Shown here in pieces: positions 8,969 through 17,432 of a DNA stretch of 64,000 nt (its first letter is position 1; the number at the start of each line of letters is the position of its first letter). The DNA is taken from NCBI RefSeq assembly GCF_016862315.1, contig NZ_BOMS01000092.1:44387-108386 (forward strand). The letters run 5' to 3'. The notes under the pieces are model-generated. The model was not told the DNA's origin. It ran no database searches and worked only from the letters and a program-made list of their open reading frames with translations. The stretch comes from Actinoplanes palleronii. Lineage in GTDB: Bacteria; Actinomycetota; Actinomycetes; Mycobacteriales; Micromonosporaceae. A program made the translations under genes and the position numbers.

Positions 8969-10201
8969 TCAGCGGTCCAGAGCGTCCAGCAAGGCCGTGC
9001 CGTGCAGGCCGCCGTTGATGCCGAGCCAGCGGGCCGGCTCCGGTTCCCAGCGGCGGGAGCGGTGGCCGACCCAGGGGAGGGCGGTCAGCTCGGACTCGCG
9101 GCCCAGGATCAAGTCGGTGAGGGTGCGGCCGGCCAGGTTGGTCGCCGCGACGCCGTCGCCGACGTAGCCGCCGGCCCAGGCCACGCCGTCGCGCAGGCCG
9201 ACGCTGGGCATCCAGTCGCGGGGGATGCCGAGCGGGCCGCCCCAGCGGGCCGCGACCGGGACGTCGATCCCGAACAGTTCCTTGACGGTGTGCCGCAGCT
9301 TGCCGAAGACCGCCGGCACCCGGTCGAACTCCGGGCGGACCCGGGACCCGAAGTGGTACGGCGCGCCCCGCCCGCCGAACGCCAGCCGGTCGTCGGCGGT
9401 CCGCTGGCCGTAGATGATCATCCGGCGCTCGTCGCTGAACGTCTCCCGCCGGCGCAGTCCGATCCGGTCCCAGACCTCGGCCGGCAGCGGCTCGGTGGCG
9501 ATCATCAGGGAGTAGACCGGCGCCAGCTCGCGGCGGTGCCCGGCCAGCTCGGCGGTGTAGCCCTCGAGCGCCCGGACCACCGTGCCGGCCCGCACCGTGC
9601 CGTGCGCGGTGACCACCTCGCCGCGGCGCAGCGACGTCACCTTGGTGCCCTCGTGGATGGTCACGCCGAGCTGCTCGACCGCCGCGGCCAGGCCGCGGAC
9701 GAGTCTGGCCGGGTGCAGCGCGGCGCAGTGCTCGCTGTAGACGCCGCCGAGCACCCCTGAGGCGTTGCAGATCGCCCGGGCCGCGTCGGCGTCCAGCGCG
9801 TCCTGCGGGGCGCGCCGCAGCTGGCCGGGCGTCCGGATCAGCGAGATCACCCCACCCTTGGCGTAGTCGCACTCGATGCCGGTGCGCCCGATCTCGTCGA
9901 CCGCGTCGGCCAGCGCGGTGTGCATGGCCTTGGCCGCGGTGGCGCCGAACCCGCGGGCCAGCTTGGCCTCGGAGACCGGGAACAGCCCGGACGCCCAGCC
10001 GCCGTTGCGGCCGGACGCGCCGAACCCGCAGAACTCCGCCTCGAGGATCACGATGCGCAGCGTGGGATCTGCCTTGGCCAGGTAGTACGCCGTCCAGAGG
10101 CCGGTGAAGCCGCCGCCCACGATCGCGACGTCGGCATCCCGGTCACCGGGCAGCGGGGACCGCCGCTCGATCGGACCGAGCGATTCCAGCCAGAAGCTCA
10201 T
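8969..10201 (-). CDS. FAD-dependent amine/D-amino acid oxidase-like protein (DAO family)
   Basis: A 410-residue DAO-superfamily flavoenzyme. An N-terminal Rossmann motif, VAIVGGGFTGLWTAYYL, binds FAD, and GASGRNGGW follows. Actinobacterial relatives resemble gamma-glutamylputrescine oxidase and glycine oxidase. With PotABCD, GabT and aminoaldehyde dehydrogenases around it, an amine substrate derived from putrescine is the best guess; no gamma-glutamylputrescine synthetase is visible here. I chose the ATG at 10201, 2 bp after the Lrp stop; a GTG at 10219 would overlap the lrp-like gene. It is co-transcribed with the Lrp regulator upstream. Confidence 0.8.
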   Translation of the reverse strand: MSFWLESLGPIERRSPLPGDRDADVAIVGGGFTGLWTAYYLAKADPTLRIVILEAEFCGFGASGRNGGWASGLFPVSEAKLARGFGATAAKAMHTALADAVDEIGRTGIECDYAKGGVISLIRTPGQLRRAPQDALDADAARAICNASGVLGGVYSEHCAALHPARLVRGLAAAVEQLGVTIHEGTKVTSLRRGEVVTAHGTVRAGTVVRALEGYTAELAGHRRELAPVYSLMIATEPLPAEVWDRIGLRRRETFSDERRMIIYGQRTADDRLAFGGRGAPYHFGSRVRPEFDRVPAVFGKLRHTVKELFGIDVPVAARWGGPLGIPRDWMPSVGLRDGVAWAGGYVGDGVAATNLAGRTLTDLILGRESELTALPWVGHRSRRWEPEPARWLGINGGLHGTALLDALDR

Positions 10202-10203
10202 GG

Positions 10204-10659
10204 TTACCTGGTTCCCCACGCATACGTTTGTTTGGCGAGCTTGAGGTACATGAAGGTGTCGACGGCGGCGACGCCCTCGATCACCCGTACCTTCTCGTTG
10301 AGCAGGTCGAGCAGGTGTTCGTCGTCGGTGCAGACCAGCTCGACCAGCAGGTCGTACCGTCCGGCGCAGATCACCACGTAGTCCACCTCGGGGATCGAGG
10401 CGAGCTTGTCGGCGATCTCCCGGAGGTCGCCGTTCACCCGCAGGCCGACCATGGCCTGCCGGGCGAAACCCAGGGTGAGCGGGTCGGTCACCGCGACGAT
10501 CTGCATCAGGCCGTTGTCCAGGAGCCGCTGTACGCGCTGGCGCACAGCGGCTTCCGAGAGCCCGATCGTCTTCGCCAGGGTGGCGTACGACATCCGCCCG
10601 TCCTGCTGTAGATGATCGATGATCTGCTTGTTGATCTCGTCCAGGGCCACGTCGCTCAC
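10204..10659 (-). CDS. Lrp/AsnC family transcriptional regulator
   Basis: A 151-residue regulator of standard length. The N-terminal winged helix-turn-helix (about 8-55: LDEINKQIIDHLQQDGRMSY...) is followed by a RAM ligand-binding domain (about 68-140). The family binds amino acids and controls their catabolism. It lies between the oxidase and gabT genes on the same strand, so local control of GABA/polyamine breakdown is likely. The start is the GTG at 10659; the frame stays open upstream but only shadows gabT. Confidence 0.88.
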   Translation of the reverse strand: MSDVALDEINKQIIDHLQQDGRMSYATLAKTIGLSEAAVRQRVQRLLDNGLMQIVAVTDPLTLGFARQAMVGLRVNGDLREIADKLASIPEVDYVVICAGRYDLLVELVCTDDEHLLDLLNEKVRVIEGVAAVDTFMYLKLAKQTYAWGTR

Positions 10660-10703
10660 GGCGCGATTCTTCCCTGTAGGGACATGGTCCGGCAAAGAAC
10701 GTC

Positions 10704-11981
10704 CTAGTTGTCCCGAAGTGCGGTGGTCAGGAGGTCGAGTCCGCGGCGCAGTTGTTCGTCCGGGATGACCAGCGGCGGCAGGAACCGGAGCACGTTGCCG
10801 TAGGTGCCGCAGGTCAGCGTGAGCAGCCCGGCCTCGTGGCAGGCCTTCGACACCGCCGCGGTGCGTGCCGCGTCGGGCTCGATGGTGCCCGGCTTCACCA
10901 GCTCGATGGCGATCATCGCGCCCCGGCCGCGGACCTCGGCGATGCCGTCGTCCGTCCCGGCGATCTCGCTGAGCGCCGTTGTCAAGATCGACTCGATGTG
11001 TCTCGCGGCCGCGTCCAGGTCCAGCTCGCGCATGGTCTCGATGGCGGCGAGGGCGGCGGCACAGGCCACCGGGTTCCCGCCGTACGTGCCACCGAGGCCA
11101 CCGGCGTGCACCGCGTCCATCAGCTCGGCCCGGCCGACCACGGCGGCGATCGGCAGCCCGCCGCCCATCCCCTTGGCCGTGGTGATCAGGTCGGGCTCCA
11201 GGCCCTCGTGCTCGCTGGCGAACCACTGGCCGGTGCGGCAGAACCCGGTCTGGATCTCGTCGGCGATGAACACCGCGCCGGTCTCGGACGCCCACGCCGC
11301 GATCGCCGGCAGGAAGCCCGGCGCCGGCACCACGAAGCCGCCCTCGCCCTGGATCGGCTCGATCAGCACGGCCGCCACGTTGCTCGCGCCGACCTGCTTC
11401 TCGATCACGTCGATCGCCCGGCGGGCCGCCTCGGCGCCGTCCAGCCCGCCGTCGCGCAGCGGGTACGACATCGGCGCCCGGTACACCTCCGGCGCGAACG
11501 GCCCGAACCGGTGCTTGTACGGCATGTTCTTCGCGGTCAGCGCCATGGTCAGGTTGGTCCGGCCGTGGTACGCGTGGTCGAACACCACCACCGCCTGCCG
11601 CCCGGTGGCGTGCCGCGCGATCTTGACGGCGTTCTCCACCGCCTCGGCGCCCGAGTTGAACAGCGCCGCCCGCTTCTCGAACGAGCCCGGGGTCAGGTCG
11701 ACCAGCTGCTCGCAGACCGCCACGTACGACTCGTACGGCGCGACCATGAAGCAGGTGTGGGTGAACCGTTCCACCTGGGCACGGACCGCCTCGACCACCC
11801 GGGGCGCCGCGTTGCCGACGTTGGTGACCGCGATACCGGAGGCGAAGTCGATCCACTCCCGCCCGTCGACGTCGGTCAGCGTGCCGCCGCCGGCGTGGTC
11901 GACGTACGCGCTGATGGTCGAGCCGACGCCCTTCGCCACCACGGCGAGCCGCCGCTTGTGCAGCTCCTCGGAGGAGGTCAT
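10704..11981 (-). CDS. gabT: 4-aminobutyrate aminotransferase
   Basis: A 425-residue class III aminotransferase. FNSGAEAVENAVKIAR and DHAYHGRT are family hallmarks, D241 (ADEIQTGF) contacts the pyridine nitrogen and K270 (TTAKGMGGGLP) is the PLP lysine. The sequence fits bacterial GabT, which converts GABA plus 2-oxoglutarate to succinate semialdehyde plus glutamate. Its ATG overlaps the stop of the upstream aldehyde dehydrogenase by one base, so the two are translationally coupled: the dehydrogenase makes GABA and GabT consumes it. No succinate-semialdehyde dehydrogenase is clearly identified in the window. Confidence 0.88.
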   Translation of the reverse strand: MTSSEELHKRRLAVVAKGVGSTISAYVDHAGGGTLTDVDGREWIDFASGIAVTNVGNAAPRVVEAVRAQVERFTHTCFMVAPYESYVAVCEQLVDLTPGSFEKRAALFNSGAEAVENAVKIARHATGRQAVVVFDHAYHGRTNLTMALTAKNMPYKHRFGPFAPEVYRAPMSYPLRDGGLDGAEAARRAIDVIEKQVGASNVAAVLIEPIQGEGGFVVPAPGFLPAIAAWASETGAVFIADEIQTGFCRTGQWFASEHEGLEPDLITTAKGMGGGLPIAAVVGRAELMDAVHAGGLGGTYGGNPVACAAALAAIETMRELDLDAAARHIESILTTALSEIAGTDDGIAEVRGRGAMIAIELVKPGTIEPDAARTAAVSKACHEAGLLTLTCGTYGNVLRFLPPLVIPDEQLRRGLDLLTTALRDN

Positions 11982-13417
11982 CAGGCCCCCACGTGGTGCA
12001 TGACGTGCTTGATCCGGGTGTAGTCCTCGAGGCCGTACACCGAGAGGTCCTTGCCGTGCCCGGAGTGCTTGAAACCGCCGTGCGGCATCTCGGCCACCAG
12101 CGGGATGTGGCAGTTGACCCAGACGCAGCCGAAGTCGAGCCGCTGGGTCATCCGCATCGCGCGCCCGTGGTCCTTGGTCCACACGCTGGAGGCGAGGGCG
12201 TAGTCGACGCCGTTGGCGTAGCGCACCGCCTCGTCCTCGTCGGTGAACTGCTGCACCGTGATGACCGGGCCGAACACCTCGTTCTGGATGATCTCGTCGT
12301 CCTGGCGCAGCCCGGCCACCACGGTCGGTGACCAGAAGAAGCCGCGGTCGCCGACCCGGGCGCCACCCGCCTCGAGCGAGGCGTGGTCGGGCAACCGGTC
12401 GATGAAGCCGGAGACCCGGGCCAGCTGGCCGGCGTTGTTGACCGGGCCGTAGAGCACGTCCTCGTCGTCCGGCTGACCGGTTTTGATCCCACGGGCCTGC
12501 GCCGCGAGGGCGGCCACGAAGTCCTTGTAGACGGCCGGGGCGACGAGCACCCGGGTGGCCGCGGTGCAGTCCTGGCCGGCGTTGAAGTAGCCCGCCTCGG
12601 CGATCGCGGCGGCCGCCGCCTCGATGTCGGCGTCCTCGAAGACCACGACCGGCGCCTTGCCGCCCAGCTCCAGGTGGGTGCGCTTGAGGTCGGCGGCGGC
12701 CGAGCCGGCCACCTCCATGCCGGCCCGCACCGAGCCGGTGATCGACACCATCTGCGGGGTCTTGTGCTCGACCAGCGCGCGGCCGGTGCCGCGGTCGCCG
12801 AGCACCACGTTGAACGCGCCGGCCGGCAGGAACTCGGCGGCGATCTCGGCCAGCAGCACGCTGGTCACCGGGGTGGTGTCGGACGGCTTGAGCACCACGG
12901 TGTTGCCCGCGGCCAGCGCCGGCGCGATCTTCCAGACCGCCATCATGAGCGGGTAGTTCCACGGCGTGACCTGGGCGCAGACCCCGACCGGCTCGCGCCG
13001 CACGTAGCTCTCGTAGCCGTTGAGGTACTGCCCGGCGGAGCGGCCCTCGAGCAGCCGGGCGGCACCGGCGAAGAACCGGATCTGGTCGACCGCGGGCGGC
13101 AGCTCCTCGCTGGCGGTCAGGCCGAGCGGTTTGCCGGTGTTCTGCGACTCGGCGGCGACCAGCTCGTCGGCCCGGGCCTCGACCGCGTCGGCGAACTTCA
13201 GCAGCGCGCGCTGCCGGTCGCTCGGCGTGGTGTTGCGCCACTGCTCGAACGCCGTGGCGGCCGCCGTCATCGCGCGGTCCACGTCCTCGGCGCCGGAGAC
13301 CGGGGCGGACGCGAACACCTCGCCGCTGGACGGGTCGATCAGGTCCGCGTACCGGCCCTCGGCGGGCGCGACCGCGGCGCCGCCGACGAAATTGTGCAGA
13401 ACCTGCTTGGCGGTCAT
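11981..13417 (-). CDS. Aminobutyraldehyde dehydrogenase-like aldehyde dehydrogenase (second copy)
   Basis: A 478-residue aldehyde dehydrogenase, identical in length and very similar in sequence to the one at 312-1748. The base is E250 in LELGGKAP and the nucleophile C284 in NAGQDCTA. Both copies share PWNYPL and the FFAGAARLLEG-type segment typical of gamma-aminobutyraldehyde dehydrogenases. It is the first gene of the minus-strand operon with gabT, lrp-like and the DAO enzyme. Two copies could serve different aldehydes (4-aminobutanal versus 3-aminopropanal) or different inducers; the sequence alone cannot say. Confidence 0.87.
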   Translation of the reverse strand: MTAKQVLHNFVGGAAVAPAEGRYADLIDPSSGEVFASAPVSGAEDVDRAMTAAATAFEQWRNTTPSDRQRALLKFADAVEARADELVAAESQNTGKPLGLTASEELPPAVDQIRFFAGAARLLEGRSAGQYLNGYESYVRREPVGVCAQVTPWNYPLMMAVWKIAPALAAGNTVVLKPSDTTPVTSVLLAEIAAEFLPAGAFNVVLGDRGTGRALVEHKTPQMVSITGSVRAGMEVAGSAAADLKRTHLELGGKAPVVVFEDADIEAAAAAIAEAGYFNAGQDCTAATRVLVAPAVYKDFVAALAAQARGIKTGQPDDEDVLYGPVNNAGQLARVSGFIDRLPDHASLEAGGARVGDRGFFWSPTVVAGLRQDDEIIQNEVFGPVITVQQFTDEDEAVRYANGVDYALASSVWTKDHGRAMRMTQRLDFGCVWVNCHIPLVAEMPHGGFKHSGHGKDLSVYGLEDYTRIKHVMHHVGA

Positions 13418-13521
13418 CCGGCCTCCAACTGTGGTATCAGTGCATGCGGCCCCATCTTTTCCGCTGAATCCGTGGCGGACAAGGGGGTGCAGGCATTTTT
13501 CCGTGTTACGAGTGTGTGTGC

Positions 13522-14727
13522 TTACGCGTGCCGGCGGACCGCGAGCACGGCCACGTCGTCGCCGGGTGGCTCGGCGCCGACCGTGGTCATCACCGTGGTG
13601 CAGACCGTCTCCGCATTGTCCGCCCTGACCAGGCCGACCAGGCGCCGCAATCCGGTATCGATCACCTGATCCCGGCGTTCCACGAGACCGTCGGTGTAGC
13701 AGAGCAGCAGCGCGCCGGGCGGGAACTCCAGGACGCTGCTGCGCCGGGGCGTGGCCGGGCGGCCGATGCCGAGCGGCGGGTCGACCGGCACGGCGGCCAG
13801 CCGGGCCGGGCCGTCCGGGTGGGCCAGCACCGGGCGCGGGTGGCCGGCCGAGGAGACCAGGATCCGGTCCCGGTCCGGGCTGATCATGGCGTACAGGGCG
13901 GTGGTCAGGCTGCCCGCCTCGAAGTGGTGCACCTTGCGGTTCAGCAGGGCGAGCGCCTCGGCCGGGCCGTCGCAGATCAGCGCGTAGGCCCGGAGAGCGC
14001 TGCGGACCCGGCCCATCACCACGGCCGAGGCCAGGCCGTGCCCGGAGACGTCGCCGATCACGATGCCCAGCCAGCCGGAGGGCAGGGTGAACACGTCGTA
14101 CCAGTCGCCGCCGATGCCGGACGCGTGCCCGGGGACGTACCGCGCCGCCAGCTCGACGCCGGGGACCTCCGGCAGCCGGGCCGGCAGCAGGCTGCGCTGC
14201 ACGGCCAGGGCCGCCGTCTGGTCCAGCTTGTCGGCCCGGATCCGGCCGGCCGCTCCGGCCCGGTCCGCGACGAGTTCCAGCAGGCGTACGTCGTCGGCGC
14301 CGAAGCGGCGCGGGTTCAGCGTCCCCACGTGCAGCACGCCGACCAGGTCGGTGCCGACCATCATCGGTACGCCGAGCAGCGACCGGATCCCCTTCTGCAC
14401 CAGGATCGGGTTGACCACGTCTGCCGGGGTGACGTCGGCCAGCCGGACCGGGCGCCGGAGCGCGGCGACCCGCCCGGCGAAACCGGTGCCGACGGCGACC
14501 CGGAACCCGGCCCGGACCTCGTCCTCGAGCCCCTTGGCCGCGGTGGCGACGAGCTGCTGGGCGTGCTCGTCGAGCAGCAGGATCGCCGCGGTGTCCACGT
14601 CCAGGAGGTCCCGGACCCGGTCGAGCAACTCGTCGAGCAGGTCCGAGACGTCCAGACGGGAGAGTGCCGCATCGGTGACGGCTTCGAACCGGCGGAGCCG
14701 CTCGTCGTCCTTGATGCGTCGGGGCAC
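13522..14727 (-). CDS. GAF-SpoIIE (PP2C-type) serine phosphatase
   Basis: A 401-residue cytoplasmic protein. A GAF sensor domain (about 18-165) precedes a SpoIIE/RsbU-type PPM phosphatase domain (about 190-398) with metal-binding motifs GGDWYDV, GDVSGHG and PPGDDVAVL. Such proteins dephosphorylate anti-anti-sigma factors and so release alternative sigma factors. The partner anti-sigma and antagonist genes are not adjacent. It is transcribed alone, with a 104-bp gap to the aldehyde dehydrogenase and 52 bp to the GH3 gene. A second phosphatase of this kind is at 48388-49740. Confidence 0.86.
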   Translation of the reverse strand: MPRRIKDDERLRRFEAVTDAALSRLDVSDLLDELLDRVRDLLDVDTAAILLLDEHAQQLVATAAKGLEDEVRAGFRVAVGTGFAGRVAALRRPVRLADVTPADVVNPILVQKGIRSLLGVPMMVGTDLVGVLHVGTLNPRRFGADDVRLLELVADRAGAAGRIRADKLDQTAALAVQRSLLPARLPEVPGVELAARYVPGHASGIGGDWYDVFTLPSGWLGIVIGDVSGHGLASAVVMGRVRSALRAYALICDGPAEALALLNRKVHHFEAGSLTTALYAMISPDRDRILVSSAGHPRPVLAHPDGPARLAAVPVDPPLGIGRPATPRRSSVLEFPPGALLLCYTDGLVERRDQVIDTGLRRLVGLVRADNAETVCTTVMTTVGAEPPGDDVAVLAVRRHA

Positions 14728-14779
14728 CGGTTCAGCCTAGTGTCGGTTCCCTCAGGCGAGCGGTGACCGCCGGTCACGA

Positions 14780-17161
14780 TTAGCGGGTGCGCACCTCCAC
14801 CGGGGTGACCAGCCGGCGCTCCGGACCGGCCTCGCGGACCGGGCCGGTGAGCCGGACGGAGGCCGTGCACGGCAGGTTCCCGGCCGAGGTGCCGACGAGG
14901 ATCCTCAGGTCACCGGGCTCCACCACGCGCCGCAAGTCGCGGCCGACGAACGCGGTCCGGTCGGTGTGCACCCGGAACGTCACGTCGGCTTCCGCGCCGG
15001 CGGCCAGCGCGATGCGATGGAAACCGGACAGCTGGCGCACCGGACGGGTGACCTGGGCGACCGGGTCGGCCAGGTAGAGCTGCACCACCTCGGCGCCTTC
15101 GCGCTCGCCGGTGTTGCGCACCCGTACGGTCACCGCGAACTCCCCGTCGGTCGGCACCGTCTCCGCGTCCACCCGCAGCTCGTCCACCGCGAACGTGGTG
15201 TACGACCGCCCGTGCCCGAACGGGTAGAGCGGTGTCGGGTCGAGGTTGCTCACCCCGCTGTGCGTGGCGCCCAGGATCGGCTGCAGGTACGTGCCCGGCT
15301 GCCCGCCCGGGTGCCGCGGGATCTGCACCGGCAGCTTCCCGGTCGGCTGGATCCGCCCGCTGAGCACCCCGGCGATGGCGTGCCCGCCGGCCTGACCGGG
15401 CATGAACGCCTGGACCAGCCCGGCGACCCGGCCGTCCAGCGCGCCCAGCGCGTACGGCCGGCCGGAGACCACCACCACCACGACCGGGGTGCCGGTGGCC
15501 AGCAGCTCCTCGATCAGCTCGGCCTGCACTCCGGGCAGCCGCAGGTCCTCGGCGTCGCAGCCCTCGCCGGAGGTGCCCTTGCCGAACAGGCCGGCCAGGT
15601 CGCCGACGAACACCACGGCCAGGTTCGCGTCCCGGGCGTTGCCGACCGCCTCGGCGAAACCGGTGCGGTCGTCGCCGTTCACGTCGCACCCTCGGGAGTA
15701 CGTGATCTCGTTGGCCGGGAACTCCGCGCGCAGCCCGTCGACCGCGGTGGGGATGTCCAGCCCGAGGCCGAGCTGGGGGTAGCGGGGGAGCACATGGTTG
15801 GGGAAGGCGTAGCAGCCGAGGAAGGTGCGGGCGTCGTCGGCGCACGGGCCGATCGCGGCGATCCGGAACGGCTCGGTGATCGGCAGCGCGGTGCCGGTCT
15901 CCAGCAGCACGATCGAGCGCTCGGCCAGGTCGATCGCGATCTGCTGGTTCTCCGGCGCGTTCAGGTCGGTCAGCGGCGCGGCGAGCACCGACGCCTCCGG
16001 GGTCCAGCCCTCGTCGAGCAGGCCGAGCTCGGCCTTCTGGGTGAGCAGCCGGCGGGCCGCGCGGTCGACGTACGCCTCCGGCACCTCGCCCCGGCGCACC
16101 CGCTCGATCAGCCCGGCGCCGAACCCGATGGTGTCCGGCAGCTCCACGTCGATGCCGGCCACCAGGGCCTGCGCGCCGGCGTCGGTGTTGTCCTCGGCGA
16201 CGCCGTGCATGGTGGCCAGGAACGGGACCGCCCAGTAGTCCGAGACGACGGTGCCGGTGAAACCCCACTCGTCCCGCAGCACCTCGGTGAGCAGCCAGGA
16301 GTCCGCGCCGGCCGGGACGCCGTCGACGTCGGAGTAGGAGTTCATCACCGACCCGACCCCGCCACCGCCCCGGCTGACGTCGGCGACCGCGGTCTCGAAC
16401 GGCGGGAAGATCAGCTCGATCAGCTCGCGGCGGCCCATCGGCACCGGGCCGTGGTTGCGCGCGCCGCGCGAGGCGGAGTAGCCGGCGAAGTGCTTGAGGG
16501 TGGCGATCACCCCGGAGCTCTGCAGCCCCCGCACGTACGCCGATCCGAGCATCGAGACCAGGTACGGGTCCTCGCCGATGGTCTCCTCGACCCGTCCCCA
16601 CCGGTAGTCGCGGACCACGTCGAGCACCGGGGACAGGCCCTGGTGCACGCCGAGCGCGGCCATGTCCCGGCCGATCGCGGCGGACATCCGCTCGATCAGC
16701 TCCGGGTCGAAGGTGGCGCCCCAGGCGAGCGCGGCCGGATAGACGGTGGCGCCGAACGCGGTGAACCCGGTCAGGCACTCCTCGTGGACCAGGGCCGGGA
16801 TGCCGAGCCGGCTGCCCATCACGATCTGCTGCTGGCGGATCAGCTCGGTGGCGCCCTCCGCGGGGGTGAGCGGCACGCTGCCGTACACCCGGGTCAGGTG
16901 GCCGAGGCCGTGCCGGGCGGCGTCCTCGAGCGCGACGCTGCCGCCGGCCGCGAAGACGTCCTGCATCGGGGCGACGTTGTGCTGCTCCTCCGGGTCGTAC
17001 CCGTCGTCCTCGCCGGTGTCGCCCATGTCGTTGCCGACCCAGCGGCTGCCGAGCTGTGCGACCTTCTCCTCGAGGGTCATCTCGGCGAGCAATGCCTCGA
17101 CGCGGTCGGTCACCGGCAGCGCCGGGTCACGCCAGGGCTGGGTCACCTGTTCAGTAGTCAA
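14780..17161 (-). CDS. Glycoside hydrolase family 3 (beta-glucosidase/beta-xylosidase)
   Basis: A 793-residue GH3 enzyme with no signal peptide, so probably intracellular. It has the substrate-binding KHF at 223-225 and a nucleophile in VVSDYW (D308). A GH3 C-terminal domain follows, and a fibronectin-III-like domain lies near 670-770. The start is TTG at 17161, decided by GGAGG (complement of 17167-17171) five bases upstream; the next in-frame GTG has no such site. It is divergent from an ABC sugar importer, so it would hydrolyse imported oligosaccharides. The layout matches the bxl (xylobiose) loci of Streptomyces, but xyloside versus glucoside specificity cannot be read from sequence. Confidence 0.9.
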   Translation of the reverse strand: MTTEQVTQPWRDPALPVTDRVEALLAEMTLEEKVAQLGSRWVGNDMGDTGEDDGYDPEEQHNVAPMQDVFAAGGSVALEDAARHGLGHLTRVYGSVPLTPAEGATELIRQQQIVMGSRLGIPALVHEECLTGFTAFGATVYPAALAWGATFDPELIERMSAAIGRDMAALGVHQGLSPVLDVVRDYRWGRVEETIGEDPYLVSMLGSAYVRGLQSSGVIATLKHFAGYSASRGARNHGPVPMGRRELIELIFPPFETAVADVSRGGGGVGSVMNSYSDVDGVPAGADSWLLTEVLRDEWGFTGTVVSDYWAVPFLATMHGVAEDNTDAGAQALVAGIDVELPDTIGFGAGLIERVRRGEVPEAYVDRAARRLLTQKAELGLLDEGWTPEASVLAAPLTDLNAPENQQIAIDLAERSIVLLETGTALPITEPFRIAAIGPCADDARTFLGCYAFPNHVLPRYPQLGLGLDIPTAVDGLRAEFPANEITYSRGCDVNGDDRTGFAEAVGNARDANLAVVFVGDLAGLFGKGTSGEGCDAEDLRLPGVQAELIEELLATGTPVVVVVVSGRPYALGALDGRVAGLVQAFMPGQAGGHAIAGVLSGRIQPTGKLPVQIPRHPGGQPGTYLQPILGATHSGVSNLDPTPLYPFGHGRSYTTFAVDELRVDAETVPTDGEFAVTVRVRNTGEREGAEVVQLYLADPVAQVTRPVRQLSGFHRIALAAGAEADVTFRVHTDRTAFVGRDLRRVVEPGDLRILVGTSAGNLPCTASVRLTGPVREAGPERRLVTPVEVRTR

Positions 17162-17178
17162 CGTTTCCTCCGGGGGTC

Positions 17179-17197
17179 CCCCCGAAACTTTCGGGGG
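17179..17197. promoter_or_regulatory. Perfect 19-bp palindrome, LacI-type operator of the GH3 gene
   Basis: Nine-bp arms meet at C17188 around the core CGAAACTTTCG (17183-17193), 17 bp upstream of the GH3 start codon. Odd-length palindromes with a GAAA-S-TTTC core resemble LacI-family operators of xylan/xyloside genes in streptomycetes. Binding by the LacI protein at 20606-21643 is inferred. Confidence 0.65.
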
Positions 17198-17279
17198 CCT
17201 TGGCGTGCGCGCCGACGTTCTGAAAATGCCTGCCGACGCTGCCTACTCTCGCGCTCCGGGCACGGTTACGGCAAGGGTC

Positions 17280-17327
17280 TTGACACCTGTCACAGCGAAA
17301 CCCTACGTTAACGAAACCTCGCGTTAA
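17280..17327 (+). promoter_or_regulatory. Putative promoter and TTAACG inverted repeat of the sugar importer
   Basis: A consensus -35, TTGACA, is at 17280-17285 with a poor -10 (TACGTT, 17304-17309) 18 bp later. Overlapping it, TTAACG (17308-17313) and CGTTAA (17322-17327) form an inverted repeat with an 8-bp spacer. The region is unusually AT-rich for this genome. Confidence 0.4.
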
Positions 17328-17342
17328 TTTGCGGCTGTCACT

Positions 17343-17358
17343 CGAAAGTTCCGGAACT
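17343..17358 (+). promoter_or_regulatory. Operator-like site CGAAAGTTCCG in the importer leader
   Basis: CGAAAGTTCCG (17343-17353) differs by one base from the reverse complement of the GH3 operator core. It overlaps a perfect 12-bp palindrome AGTTCCGGAACT (17347-17358). It lies 75 bp upstream of the binding-protein GTG start. Confidence 0.5.
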
Positions 17359-17432
17359 CGGTGACCGCCGTCGCCATCGCTAAATCACCCACCGCGCTTC
17401 GGCGCGGCTTGCTTCGAGTACGGAGAATAAGC

